Shown here: in pieces, positions 27,556 to 35,406 of the stretch
Layout: every line of letters starts with the position of its first letter
How positions within the stretch are numbered: the first letter of the stretch is position 1
Assembly (NCBI RefSeq): GCF_002794255.1
Contig: NZ_PGGW01000050.1
Span: 62,001-126,000 of the forward strand
Direction: 5' to 3'
Length of the DNA: 64,000 nt
Source of the DNA: Streptomyces carminius
GTDB lineage: Bacteria; Actinomycetota; Actinomycetes; Streptomycetales; Streptomycetaceae
The notes under the pieces: generated by a model
What the model was told of the DNA's origin: nothing
The model's database searches: none
The model's input: only the letters and a program-made list of their open reading frames with translations
Position numbers and translations under genes: made by a program

Positions 27556-29301
27556 ATGGCCCGCGTGAGCAGTGACACCGCGACTCAGACCCGGCACGGG
27601 GAACCCGCGCGGGAGCAGCCCCCCGCGTGGCGCGAACGGCTGCGGCGCTACGGGTACGCGCCGCCCGCGCGGGCCGGCGTCCGGGATCGCCTCGTGCCGC
27701 CGTACCCGGAGCCCGGCCGGAGCCCGGTGTGGGGCCTGTTCGGGCTGGACGGCCGGGACGCGCGGCGGCTGGGGCGCCTGGCGGGCTGGGGCGGGCCGCT
27801 GCTGGTCGCGCTGTTCGCCGGGCTGCTGAGGTTCTGGAACCTCGGCTCCCCGCACGAGGTGATGTTCGACGAGACCTACTACGCCAAGGACGCCTGGGCG
27901 CTGTACCGGCTCGGCTACGAGGGCACCTGGGCGGACAGCGCCAACGACACGATCCTGGACAACCCCGCCGCCGCCCCCCTCGGCGAGACCGCCTCGTACG
28001 TGGTGCACCCCCCGGCGGGCAAGTGGGTCATCGCCCTGGGCGAGATGATGTTCGGCCTGAACCCGTTCGGCTGGCGGTTCATGGTCGCGGTGCTCGGCAC
28101 CCTGTCGGTGCTGATGGTCTGCCGCATCGGCCGCCGCCTCTTCCGCTCCACCGCCCTGGGCTGCCTGGCCGGCGTCCTGCTGGCGGTGGACGGGCTGCAC
28201 CTGGTGATGAGCCGTGCCGCGCTGCTCGACCTGGTGCTGATGTTCTTCGTGCTGGCGGCCTTCGGCTGTCTGCTGATCGACCGGGACGCCGCCCGCGCCC
28301 GGCTCGCCGCGGCCCTCCCGCCGGACGGGCGGCCCGACGCGGGGGTGGGCGGGCGGCTGAACCTGGGGTGGCGGCCCTGGCGGCTCGCGGCCGGGGTCTG
28401 CCTGGGGCTGGCCTGCGCCACCAAGTGGAGCGGCGCGTACGTGCTGGTCGCCTTCGGGCTCCTGGTCGTCCTGTGGGACGTCGGCTCCCGGCGCACCGCC
28501 GGGGCGCGCCGCCCGTACCGCTCGGTGCTGCGGCGGGACGCCGGGCCCGCCTTCCTCGCCCTGGTGCCGGTGGCCGTCGCCGTCTACGTCGCGTCCTGGG
28601 CCGGCTGGCTGGCCGGCCGGGACGGCTACTTCCGGACCTGGGCGGAGGGCCGCGAGGGGCTGTCGCCGGAGCTGGGGCCGCTGCCCCGGTTCGACATGAC
28701 CTGGGTGCCGGAGTGGCTGCGCAGCCTGTGGCACTACGAGGCCGAGGTCTACCGCTTCCACGTCAACCTGACCTCGGAGCACCCCTACCAGTCCCATCCC
28801 TGGAGCTGGCTGGTGAACGCGCGCCCGGTCTCGTACTTCTACGAGTCCGCCGAACGGGGGGAGAGCGGCTGCACGGCGGAGGGCGGCTGCGCCCGCGAAG
28901 TGCTCGCCCTGGGCACCCCGCTGCTGTGGTGGGCGGCCTGCTTCGCGCTGCTGTACTGCCTGTACCGCTGGGCGCTGCGCCGCGACTGGCGCGCGGGCGC
29001 GATCCTGTGCGGGGTGGCGGCCGGGTACCTGCCGTGGTTCCTGTACCAGGAGCGGACGATCTTCTACTTCTACGCGGTCGTCTTCGTGCCGTTCCTGTGC
29101 CTGGCGCTGACCATGATGATCGGCGCGATGCTGGGGCCGCCCGGCAGCACGGAACGGCGGCGGGCGGTCGGCGCGGCGGGCGCCGGGGTGCTGGTGCTGG
29201 CGATCGTGTGGAACTTCGTCTACTTCTATCCGGTCTACACCGGCCAGCAGCTCCCCAAGGACGCCTGGCAGGGCCGGATGTGGCTGGACACCTGGGTCTG
29301 A
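27556..29301 (+). CDS. pmt: Dolichyl-phosphate-mannose-type protein mannosyltransferase
   Basis: GT39 membrane enzyme that O-mannosylates Sec-exported proteins using polyprenyl-phosphate mannose. 581 residues, about ten TM segments. The catalytic Asp-Glu pair is in PHEVMFDETYYAKDAWA on the first extracellular loop, followed by VHPPAGKW; MSRAALLDLVLMFF is also typical. ATG 27556 is listed, but TACGAT at 27552-27557 looks like a -10 box, which would make GTG 27565 (nine bases later) a leaderless start. No RBS supports either. Confidence 0.9.
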   Translation: MARVSSDTATQTRHGEPAREQPPAWRERLRRYGYAPPARAGVRDRLVPPYPEPGRSPVWGLFGLDGRDARRLGRLAGWGGPLLVALFAGLLRFWNLGSPHEVMFDETYYAKDAWALYRLGYEGTWADSANDTILDNPAAAPLGETASYVVHPPAGKWVIALGEMMFGLNPFGWRFMVAVLGTLSVLMVCRIGRRLFRSTALGCLAGVLLAVDGLHLVMSRAALLDLVLMFFVLAAFGCLLIDRDAARARLAAALPPDGRPDAGVGGRLNLGWRPWRLAAGVCLGLACATKWSGAYVLVAFGLLVVLWDVGSRRTAGARRPYRSVLRRDAGPAFLALVPVAVAVYVASWAGWLAGRDGYFRTWAEGREGLSPELGPLPRFDMTWVPEWLRSLWHYEAEVYRFHVNLTSEHPYQSHPWSWLVNARPVSYFYESAERGESGCTAEGGCAREVLALGTPLLWWAACFALLYCLYRWALRRDWRAGAILCGVAAGYLPWFLYQERTIFYFYAVVFVPFLCLALTMMIGAMLGPPGSTERRRAVGAAGAGVLVLAIVWNFVYFYPVYTGQQLPKDAWQGRMWLDTWV

Positions 29302-29398
29302 CGGGCCTTCCGCGCTCCCCGTTTCCCCCTCCCCGGGGCTTCCCTCGGGCTCCCCGCGGGCTCCCTCGGACTTCCCCGGGCCCTTCCCCGGACGCGCC

Positions 29399-29425
29399 GT
29401 GTCCCGCGAGGGGCACGCGGGACAC
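29399..29425. terminator. First hairpin after pmt
   Basis: GTGTCCCGCG and CGCGGGACAC (10-bp perfect arms) around AGGGGCA, about 100 bp after the pmt stop. Confidence 0.6.
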
Positions 29426-29432
29426 ACACAGG

Positions 29433-29463
29433 CGCCGCCCGCCGGAAGAACCGGCGGGCGGCG
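29433..29463. terminator. Second, stronger hairpin between pmt and the secreted protein gene
   Basis: 13-bp arms (core GCCGCCCGCCGG and complement) with the loop AAGAA. It lies between convergent genes and probably stops both. Confidence 0.8.
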
Positions 29464-29499
29464 TCATGAGAGGGTCAGAACGGAAACCGACGTGAAGCG

Positions 29500-29859
29500 T
29501 CAGTCGACGTTCTTGTTCTTGTTCTCGGCCTCGGCCTCGGCACCCGCCGCGGCTCCGGTCTCCTGGCCCTGGCCCTGGCCCTGGGCCTGCTCCTGCTCGG
29601 GGGCGACGATGATCTTCGCCTCCTTCTCGACCTTGTGCACCTTCTTGATGTGCGTCTCCTCCTCGTAGTTCTCGGAGCAGTCGATGTTGTTGTTGGCGGC
29701 CGAGAGGATCGGGAGGTCGATGACCTCGATCACGTCGCAGCTCAGAACCTGGCTGTTGTTCTCGAACTTCGCGCCGTTCTGGGCCTGGGCAACGGCGGCT
29801 CCACCCGCGACGGCCATGGCGGCGGTGAGCGAAACGACGAGCGACTTCTGCAGCTTCAT
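29500..29859 (-). CDS. Small secreted protein, paralog 1 (rodlin-like core)
   Basis: 119 residues. A Sec signal peptide ends AAVAQA; the mature core starts NGAKFENNSQVLSC and ends PILSAANNNIDCSENYEEE, with two Cys 20 residues apart that probably form a disulfide. It shares this core with the gene at 30237. Unlike its paralog it has a C-terminal extension rich in Gln/Gly/Glu (EQEQAQGQGQGQ) ending KNKNVD. The D-[LI]-P-[IV]-L-S...C-[ST]-E-N pattern recalls rodlins of the aerial hyphal surface; this is a weak resemblance. AAGGAG precedes ATG 29859. Function unknown. Confidence 0.75.
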   Translation of the reverse strand: MKLQKSLVVSLTAAMAVAGGAAVAQAQNGAKFENNSQVLSCDVIEVIDLPILSAANNNIDCSENYEEETHIKKVHKVEKEAKIIVAPEQEQAQGQGQGQETGAAAGAEAEAENKNKNVD

Positions 29860-30166
29860 ACGGTCTTGTCTCCTTGACGAGAGAAGGAAGTTTCCGATGA
29901 TCCCCGGCCACCGCCGAGCGGCCGAGGAGTCGGTTTCCGGAGTACAGTCACCATGCGGCCGGTTCACCGGAAGGCGGGAGTGACCCCCACATCGGCGACA
30001 TTAACCGACCGAATCCACAGAAGCGTGTTTTTCGCCGCTTGCGTGTCTTGCGGAAAGTTCGTCGCCGACTTCGCCAACCAGTGAACGAGCCGGGGGCCCG
30101 GGTTGTTACTACTCCAATTAGGTGGTGCTGTCGCTCCGGTATTCGGCGGCCGTGCGGGAAACGGCG
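29860..30166. other. Gap carrying the promoter of secreted paralog 1
   Basis: About 300 bp, noticeably less GC-rich than its surroundings, between the two secreted-protein genes. No ORF with an RBS was found. It should contain the promoter of the 29500-29859 gene; no box is clear enough to call. Confidence 0.4.
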
Positions 30167-30201
30167 GAAGGCCGCCTCCGGTGAACCTGGAGACGGCCTT
30201 C
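30167..30201 (-). terminator. Hairpin terminator of secreted paralog 2
   Basis: GAAGGCCGCCTCC and GGAGACGGCCTTC, 13-bp arms with one mismatch, around a 9-nt loop, 35 bp beyond the paralog 2 stop. Confidence 0.75.
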
Positions 30202-30236
30202 GTGAAGCCGGGGGCCGACGTGTGCCGGCGGTGGCG

Positions 30237-30473
30237 TCAGTCCTGCTGCGACTCGACGCTCTCGACCCTGACCTCCTTCTCGTAGTTCCGCGAGCAGTCG
30301 ATGTTGTTGTTGGCGCTGGACAGGATCGGAACGTCCAGGACCTCCAGGGTCAGGCAGGACAGGACCTGGGAGTTGTTCTGGAACTTGGGTCCGTCGGCGT
30401 GGGAGACGCCGGCGCCGGCGGCCAGCAGTGCGGCGGTGGAGAGCGAGACGGCCGCGGTCCGCTTCAGGTTCAT
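30237..30473 (-). CDS. Small secreted protein, paralog 2 (rodlin-like core)
   Basis: 78 residues. Signal peptide ends AGVSHA, then DGPKFQNNSQVLSC, LEVLDVPILSSANNNIDC and SRNYEKEVRVESVESQQD. The Cys spacing is identical to paralog 1 and about 26 of 34 core residues match, while signal peptide and tail differ. GGAGGT precedes ATG 30473. It has its own terminator, so the two paralogs are separate units. Likely a cell-surface or extracellular structural protein; no known function can be claimed. Confidence 0.72.
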   Translation of the reverse strand: MNLKRTAAVSLSTAALLAAGAGVSHADGPKFQNNSQVLSCLTLEVLDVPILSSANNNIDCSRNYEKEVRVESVESQQD

Positions 30474-31048
30474 GGGTGCATACCTCCGATGTACGAATGT
30501 TCGAAGCCTTTTCACGGGCTTGTTCCGCGTAATACCGGAACTCGTTCGCCCGGTACACGGTAGAGCCTGCCGTGTGCTGATATCCCGTTCCGCTGCGCTG
30601 TACGTGTCACGGACCCGGGCGGCCGGCAGTCGCGCGGGCCCGCGCCGTATGGGCCGGACCGGGGAATCGGTTCCTGCCTCGCCCGTGACAACGACAGGAC
30701 GGGAGTCCGGGTTTCGTCTTCGAAAGAGTGAAGGAAATATCCGCCGACCGGCGGAATGGATTACCGGGGCGCATTCTTCCGTGCGGGCCGCCGGGGGAGG
30801 GATCCGCCGGCCGTCCGGCGCCGGACGGCACCGGACGGCACCGGACGGCCGGTCCCCGGATGCCGCCCGGGGTGCCCGACGGGACGCGGGGGCGCCGGAA
30901 CCGGCTGTTTTTCACCCGAACGAATCCCTTGTGTCGCGACGGCCGGGGATCACCCCTCGACCGGACCCGTGTCACACGAGTGCTCTAGGGTTTCCTCACA
31001 GGCCCCCGGCGGGACCGGCCGGGGCAGGGGCGGAGGTTTCGGACATTC
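30474..31048. other. 575-bp gap, no supported gene
   Basis: Contains the promoter of secreted paralog 2 (left) and of the penicillin-binding protein (right; a -10-like TAGGGT lies near 30987). GCACCGGACG repeats occur around 30825-30850. Overlapping ORFs are Arg-rich and lack ribosome-binding sites. Confidence 0.45.
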
Positions 31049-32674
31049 ATGCGTGACGGTCGGAAGGCAGTAGTGATCGGCGCGGTCGTCACCGCGCTGG
31101 TCGGAGCCGCCGGAGTCGGGGCGTACGCCCTGGTCGGCGACGGCGGCCTGGACGCGGTGATCGCCAACGGTCCGGCCGGCGGGGGGAAGGAGACCGGCCC
31201 GCCGTCCGCCGAGGAGATCCGGGAGACGGCGCAGAAGTTCCTCGACGCCTGGCAGGCCGGGAAGACCGAGGAGGCCGCCGCGCTCACGGACGACGAGGCC
31301 TCCGCCGCCGAGGCGCTCGACGGCTTCCGCGAGAACGCCGGGGTGACCGGGGTGACCTTCGCCCCCGAGCCCGCCTCGGGCACCACCGTCCCCTTCACCG
31401 TGACCGCCGAGGTGGAGCACGGCAAGGAGCGCGCCGAGTGGGTCTACGAGTCGGATCTGGCCGTCATGCGGGACACCGGGACCGGTGAGGCGGTCGTCGA
31501 CTGGGAGCCGTACGTCCTGCACCCCGAGCTCCAGGCGGGCCAGACCCTCGAGACGGGCGAGGCCGACGCCCCGCCCGTCAGGACGGTGGACCGCAACGGC
31601 ACCGAGCTGACCGCCGAGGCCCACCCCGAGCTGGCCGCGACCCTGGCCGACCTGCGCAAGCGGTTCGGCGACAAGACCGACGGGAAGCCCGGGATCGCGA
31701 CCCGGATCGTCGGCGCCGACGGCAAGGACGTCAAGACCCTCAAGAAGCTGAGCGAGGGCACCCCGGGCGAGCTGCGCACCACCCTGGACGTGCGGGTGCA
31801 GAAGGCCGCCGTCCAGGCCATCGCGGACAGACCCAAGGCGTCGGTCGTCGCGCTGAAGGCCAGCACCGGCGAGATCCTGGCGGTCGCCAACACCCCGGCC
31901 GACGGCTTCAACACCGCCTTCCAGGGCTCGCTCGCCCCCGGTTCCACGATGAAGGTGGTGACCGCGTCGATGCTCCTGGAGAAGGGCCTGGCGGCCAGCG
32001 ACAGGCAGCACCCCTGCCCGAAGGAGTTCAACCACGGCGGCTGGCCGTTCCACAACCTCGACAAGTTCGAGATCAAGGGCGGCACCTTCGCCCAGTCCTT
32101 CTCCGCCTCCTGCAACACCGCCTTCATCAGCCAGGCGGGGAAGCTTGCCGACGACGACCTCACCAAGCAGGCCCGCGAGGTCTTCGGCATCGGGCTGACC
32201 TGGGAGGTCGGCACGACCACCTTCGACGGCGCGGTGCCCGTCCAGTCCGACGCCCAGATGGCCGCCTCCCTGATCGGCCAGGGCGGTGTCCGGGCGAATC
32301 CGCTGATCATGGCCTCGGTGTCGGCGACGGTGAAGAACGGCGTCTTCAAGCAGCCCCACATCGTCTCCCCCGAGGTGGACGGCCGCACCCTGACCAAGGC
32401 CCCGCGCACCCTTCCCCCGGCGGTCTCCCAGGAGCTGCGCTCCCTGATGCGGCTGACGGCCACCAGCGGCACGGCCGCCGAGGCGATGGCCGGCACGAAC
32501 GGCGACATCGGAGCCAAGACGGGCTCGGCGGAGGTGGACGGCCAGGAGAAGCCCAACGCCTGGTTCACCGCCTACCGCAACGACATGGCCGCGGCGGCGG
32601 TCATCCCGGCCGCCGGCCACGGCGGCACGAACGCCGGCCCGGTCGTCCGCCAGGTCCTCAACTCCCTGAACTGA
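31049..32674 (+). CDS. Penicillin-binding protein with NTF2-like N-terminal domain
   Basis: DD-transpeptidase that cross-links peptidoglycan outside the membrane. 541 residues: one N-terminal TM anchor (VVIGAVVTALVGAAGVGAYAL), an NTF2-like MecA_N-type domain (residues about 50-160), a dimerisation region and the transpeptidase domain. The active-site motifs are Ser299 in STMK, SCN at 354-356 and KTG from Lys490. No transglycosylase domain, so class B. GGAGG lies 12 bp before ATG 31049. Low-affinity PBPs of this shape are common in Streptomyces, often duplicated. Confidence 0.93.
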   Translation: MRDGRKAVVIGAVVTALVGAAGVGAYALVGDGGLDAVIANGPAGGGKETGPPSAEEIRETAQKFLDAWQAGKTEEAAALTDDEASAAEALDGFRENAGVTGVTFAPEPASGTTVPFTVTAEVEHGKERAEWVYESDLAVMRDTGTGEAVVDWEPYVLHPELQAGQTLETGEADAPPVRTVDRNGTELTAEAHPELAATLADLRKRFGDKTDGKPGIATRIVGADGKDVKTLKKLSEGTPGELRTTLDVRVQKAAVQAIADRPKASVVALKASTGEILAVANTPADGFNTAFQGSLAPGSTMKVVTASMLLEKGLAASDRQHPCPKEFNHGGWPFHNLDKFEIKGGTFAQSFSASCNTAFISQAGKLADDDLTKQAREVFGIGLTWEVGTTTFDGAVPVQSDAQMAASLIGQGGVRANPLIMASVSATVKNGVFKQPHIVSPEVDGRTLTKAPRTLPPAVSQELRSLMRLTATSGTAAEAMAGTNGDIGAKTGSAEVDGQEKPNAWFTAYRNDMAAAAVIPAAGHGGTNAGPVVRQVLNSLN

Positions 32675-32710
32675 CCGGCCCGGTCCCGTTCCGGCCGCCT
32701 GCCCCGCCCG

Positions 32711-32745
32711 AACGGCCCGCGCGAAACCGCCTCGCGCGGGCCGTT
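32711..32745 (+). terminator. Terminator after the PBP gene
   Basis: Perfect 14-bp arms (AACGGCCCGCGCGA and complement) with a 7-nt loop, 36 bp after the stop. Confidence 0.85.
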
Positions 32746-32948
32746 CCCGTCCGGTGGGCGTCACCCGCGCGGAACGGCCCGCCACCGCTGCCGTCTCCGC
32801 CGCGCGTCCGTGCTTCTCCGCCGCCCCGCGGTTCCGGGCCCGGTGGACACCGAGGCCCGGGCCTTCCGCCCCCGGCACCCGTACGGCCGGGGTGATCGGC
32901 CGCGAGGAGCCCTGCCCCGCAGCGTGACGCCGCGTTCCGGGACTGGCG

Positions 32949-32974
32949 TTGACGTCGGCGTCAGGGTCTAGCGT
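32949..32974 (+). promoter_or_regulatory. Dyad and promoter of the MerR-thioredoxin operon
   Basis: TTGACG (32949-32954) and CGTCAG (32959-32964) form an imperfect dyad around TCGG, followed by GGTC and TAGCGT (32969-32974), seven bases before the MerR ATG. Strict -35/-10 spacing would be only 14 bp, so the true -35 may be slightly upstream. Autoregulation is the likely meaning. Confidence 0.5.
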
Positions 32975-32980
32975 CGGGGC

Positions 32981-33493
32981 ATGCGGATCGGGGAGCTGGC
33001 GAGACGCGCGGGTACCACCACCCGCGCCCTGCGGTACTACGAGTCGCTGGGGCTGCTGCGGGCACACCGTACGGCCAACGGCTACCGCGACTACGGCGAG
33101 GAGGATCTGCGGCTGCTGCGGCAGATCCGCACACTGCAGGACTTCGGCTTCGAACTGGAGGAGACCCGCCCGTTCGTGGAGTGCCTGCGGGCCGGACATC
33201 CGGCGGGGGACGCGTGCCCCGCGTCCCTGGAGGTGTACCGCCGCAAGCTGGCCGAGCTGGATGACTGCATCGACCGGCTGCGGACCGTACGGCGGGAGAT
33301 CGCCGCCCAGCTGTCCCGCGCCGAGACGGTGGCGGGAAGGGCGGACGGACCGGTGGACGGACCGGTGGGGGGAGCTTCCGCACCGGAGCCGCGGTGTTTG
33401 CTGTCGCCGTGTGAGCCTCCCGGACCGCACGGACCCGCGACGGACGGGCCGCCGGACGCGGCCCGGGAGAGGAGAACGGGAACATGGCGCTGA
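32981..33493 (+). CDS. MerR-family regulator paired with thioredoxin
   Basis: 170 residues. N-terminal winged HTH (MRIGELARRAGTTTRALRYYESLGLL, RTANGYRDY) and the dimerisation helix from SLEVYRRKLAELDDC. Cysteines at VECLRAG, DACPAS, DDCIDR and CLLSPC could sense thiol or metal stress, but there is no SoxR-type CxxCxxxxxC iron-sulfur motif. The last about 50 residues are Pro/Gly-rich. Its 3' end overlaps the thioredoxin gene by 10 bp, so the two are one operon, probably redox-responsive. Confidence 0.88.
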   Translation: MRIGELARRAGTTTRALRYYESLGLLRAHRTANGYRDYGEEDLRLLRQIRTLQDFGFELEETRPFVECLRAGHPAGDACPASLEVYRRKLAELDDCIDRLRTVRREIAAQLSRAETVAGRADGPVDGPVGGASAPEPRCLLSPCEPPGPHGPATDGPPDAARERRTGTWR

Positions 33494-33816
33494 CACAGGA
33501 GCTGACGGCGGTCACCGATGCGACGTTCGCCGGGGAGGTGCTGGCGGCCGAGGGACCGGTGCTGGTGCAGTTCACCGCCCGGTGGTGCGGATCCTGCCGG
33601 ATGATCGCCCCGGTGCTGGCCGAGGTGGCCCGTGAGGAGGCCGGTCGGCTGAAGGTGGTCCAACTGGACGTGGACGCGAATCCGGAGACCGCGGTGGCGT
33701 ACGGAGTGCTGTCCGTACCCACCCTGCTGGTCCTCCGCGCCGGTGAGCCGGTGCGGTCCCTGGTCGGGGCGCGTACGAAGCGGCGGCTGCGCCAGGAACT
33801 CGCCGAGGTGCTGTGA
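33484..33816 (+). CDS. Thioredoxin-family protein with CGSC active site
   Basis: 110 residues, full thioredoxin fold. The active site is WCGSC in place of the usual WCGPC, which should raise the redox potential somewhat; the cis-Pro segment SVPTLLVL is intact. Start ATG 33484 with GAGAGGAGAACGGG upstream, inside the end of the MerR gene. It is followed at once by a hairpin. Likely a disulfide reductase under control of the partner MerR protein. Confidence 0.9.
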   Translation: MALTQELTAVTDATFAGEVLAAEGPVLVQFTARWCGSCRMIAPVLAEVAREEAGRLKVVQLDVDANPETAVAYGVLSVPTLLVLRAGEPVRSLVGARTKRRLRQELAEVL

Positions 33817-33841
33817 CGGCACCGCCCGGCACGCGGTGCCG
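33817..33841. terminator. Hairpin directly after the thioredoxin stop
   Basis: CGGCACCGC and GCGGTGCCG around CCGGCAC, between the thioredoxin gene and the convergent DCC-family gene. Confidence 0.65.
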
Positions 33842-33850
33842 CCGCGGCCG

Positions 33851-34243
33851 TCAGGGGCGGGGCGGCACCGCGCAGGCGGGCGTCGAGCCGGGCATGCGGT
33901 ACCGGTTGGCGGCCACCCAGCGGTAGCCGAGCCGGGCGCAGCCGCGGATGCCGGGGAGGGCGAGGAACCTCCCCGCCGCGCGGTACCGCCGCTTCGGCGA
34001 GGACCGCAGGTACGCGGCGACCGCCCCGGCGCCGCCCGCCGCCGCCCGTCCGCCGTCGAGGAGCAGTACCTCGCGTTCCAGCCGCGCCAGATGGGGCCGG
34101 GTGATCCGCTCGGGCAGCGACTGCCAGGGCGCGGCGGGAACGGTGGGCGCGGCCCGGGCGACGAGGAGGGCGACGGATTTCTGGCAGAAGCCGCAGTCCC
34201 CGTCGAACGCCAGCACGGTGGACGGGAGTTCACGAGTCCCCAC
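33851..34243 (-). CDS. DCC-family thiol-disulfide oxidoreductase-like protein (DUF393)
   Basis: 130 residues. Begins with the family signature FDGDCGFCQKSV (Asp-Cys-x-x-Cys) and continues with LPERI, LLLDGGRAAAGGAGAV and YRWVAANRYRMPG, as in DUF393 proteins, which are predicted redox enzymes of unknown partner. GTG 34243 with GGAGGT seven bases upstream. Its location back to back with a thioredoxin operon fits a redox role, but that is only context. Confidence 0.82.
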   Translation of the reverse strand: MGTRELPSTVLAFDGDCGFCQKSVALLVARAAPTVPAAPWQSLPERITRPHLARLEREVLLLDGGRAAAGGAGAVAAYLRSSPKRRYRAAGRFLALPGIRGCARLGYRWVAANRYRMPGSTPACAVPPRP

Positions 34244-34538
34244 GGGGCACCTCCGGTACCGGGACGGCGGGGCCGCGGAAGCGGTCCCGGCAAACCAGGC
34301 TACGGCGCCCGCGAGCCCCGGAATGGCCGGAAACGATCCTTATCCGTCCAGGCCCTTCCCAGAAAGCGCTCTCCAGGGGACGATTCGGGAAAGGGGCCGA
34401 CCGCTTGAGGCCACAGTCCGTGAACTGTCGGTGACCAGGACCTCCCAGAAGCCGTCGCAGAGCGATACGGTACGGCCCCGAAACGTAAGACCGAAGCCGC
34501 AAGAGAAGGCGGCGTTCGGAAGGAGGGGGGACCGTCCC

Positions 34539-35186
34539 GTGCCCACTGACTACGCGTGCCAGGCAGCGGCCGAGCAGGCCGCACACGGCATCGCGCCCAT
34601 AAGGGCGCTCCTGGTGCCCGCCCAGCGCTCCGGCCCGCCGCAGCAGGAGGAGGTGTCGGTCGTGATCCGGTCCTTCATGGGACCGCAGCAGACCAGCCGC
34701 TCCTCCGCCCGCCGGGAGGAGGGCCCGCCGCCCGTCGAGCCCGTCGGGGCGCCCGTCGGCGCGGCCGTGCTGCTGAGTTTCCTCGACGGGCTGCGTGCCG
34801 ACCTGAGCGGTGCGCTGGTCGACTGGTACTCGGCGATCCCGACCCAGCTGCCGCAGACGCTCGGCGTACCTGGTGCCGACTCGTCCGGACCGCCCGCCCG
34901 CATCCCCAACGGCTGGCAGTCGCTCGCCGACCTGCAGAGCAACGCCCAGGACGTGCTGACGGTCCTGGCCGGCCGCCCGCGCGGCGGTCAGCAGGTGGGC
35001 CCCGCGGAGCTGAGCTGGCGCCTGGCGCTGCTGGAGGACCTGTTCTCCGGGGCGCTGCGCCGGATGGGCATTCCGGACGACACCGCGACGGACTCCGCCG
35101 CCGAGCTCGTCGGCGCCACCGGCTCGCTGTTCGGCCTCAACCGGCCCACTCCGCGCTCGGCGCCCGCCCCGCAGCAGGCGTACTGA
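34539..35186 (+). CDS. Unrecognised protein (215 aa), possibly development-linked
   Basis: I do not recognise a family. From GTG 34539 the codons show about 90% GC3, so coding appears to begin there (AAGGAGGGGGG lies 12 bp upstream). GTG 34662, with GGAGGAGG eight bases before it, is a plausible internal start giving 174 residues. The product has no TM segment; it contains VLLSFLDGLRADLSGALVDW and a helical C-terminal part (ELSWRLALLEDLFSGALRRM), with a Pro/Gln-rich end. A 14-bp tandem duplication (35178-35204) repeats the stop codon. The 295-bp region upstream (34244-34538) shows no gene. Confidence 0.6.
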   Translation: MPTDYACQAAAEQAAHGIAPIRALLVPAQRSGPPQQEEVSVVIRSFMGPQQTSRSSARREEGPPPVEPVGAPVGAAVLLSFLDGLRADLSGALVDWYSAIPTQLPQTLGVPGADSSGPPARIPNGWQSLADLQSNAQDVLTVLAGRPRGGQQVGPAELSWRLALLEDLFSGALRRMGIPDDTATDSAAELVGATGSLFGLNRPTPRSAPAPQQAY

Positions 35187-35406
35187 GCCGGGCGTACTGA
35201 GCCGCAGGGGCCGGGAGGGCTCCCCGCCGTCGGCCGGAGGCGCGAGCGGACCCGCCGTGAGCGCTTCCGTCCGCCCCGCGGCCACGGCCCCGCCGCCGGG
35301 CGGGGCCCGGCCGGCGGACGGACCCCGCCGGCCGCGGCACTAGGCTGAGGAGGAACCAGCCCACCAAGACAGACCGGCCCGGCACGGGCCGGGCAGCGGG
35401 AGCCCC

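Noticed and set aside
32981..33493. MerR protein as the SoxR that would bind the NAT promoter
   Set aside because: It lacks the CxxCxxxxxC iron-sulfur cluster motif of SoxR.
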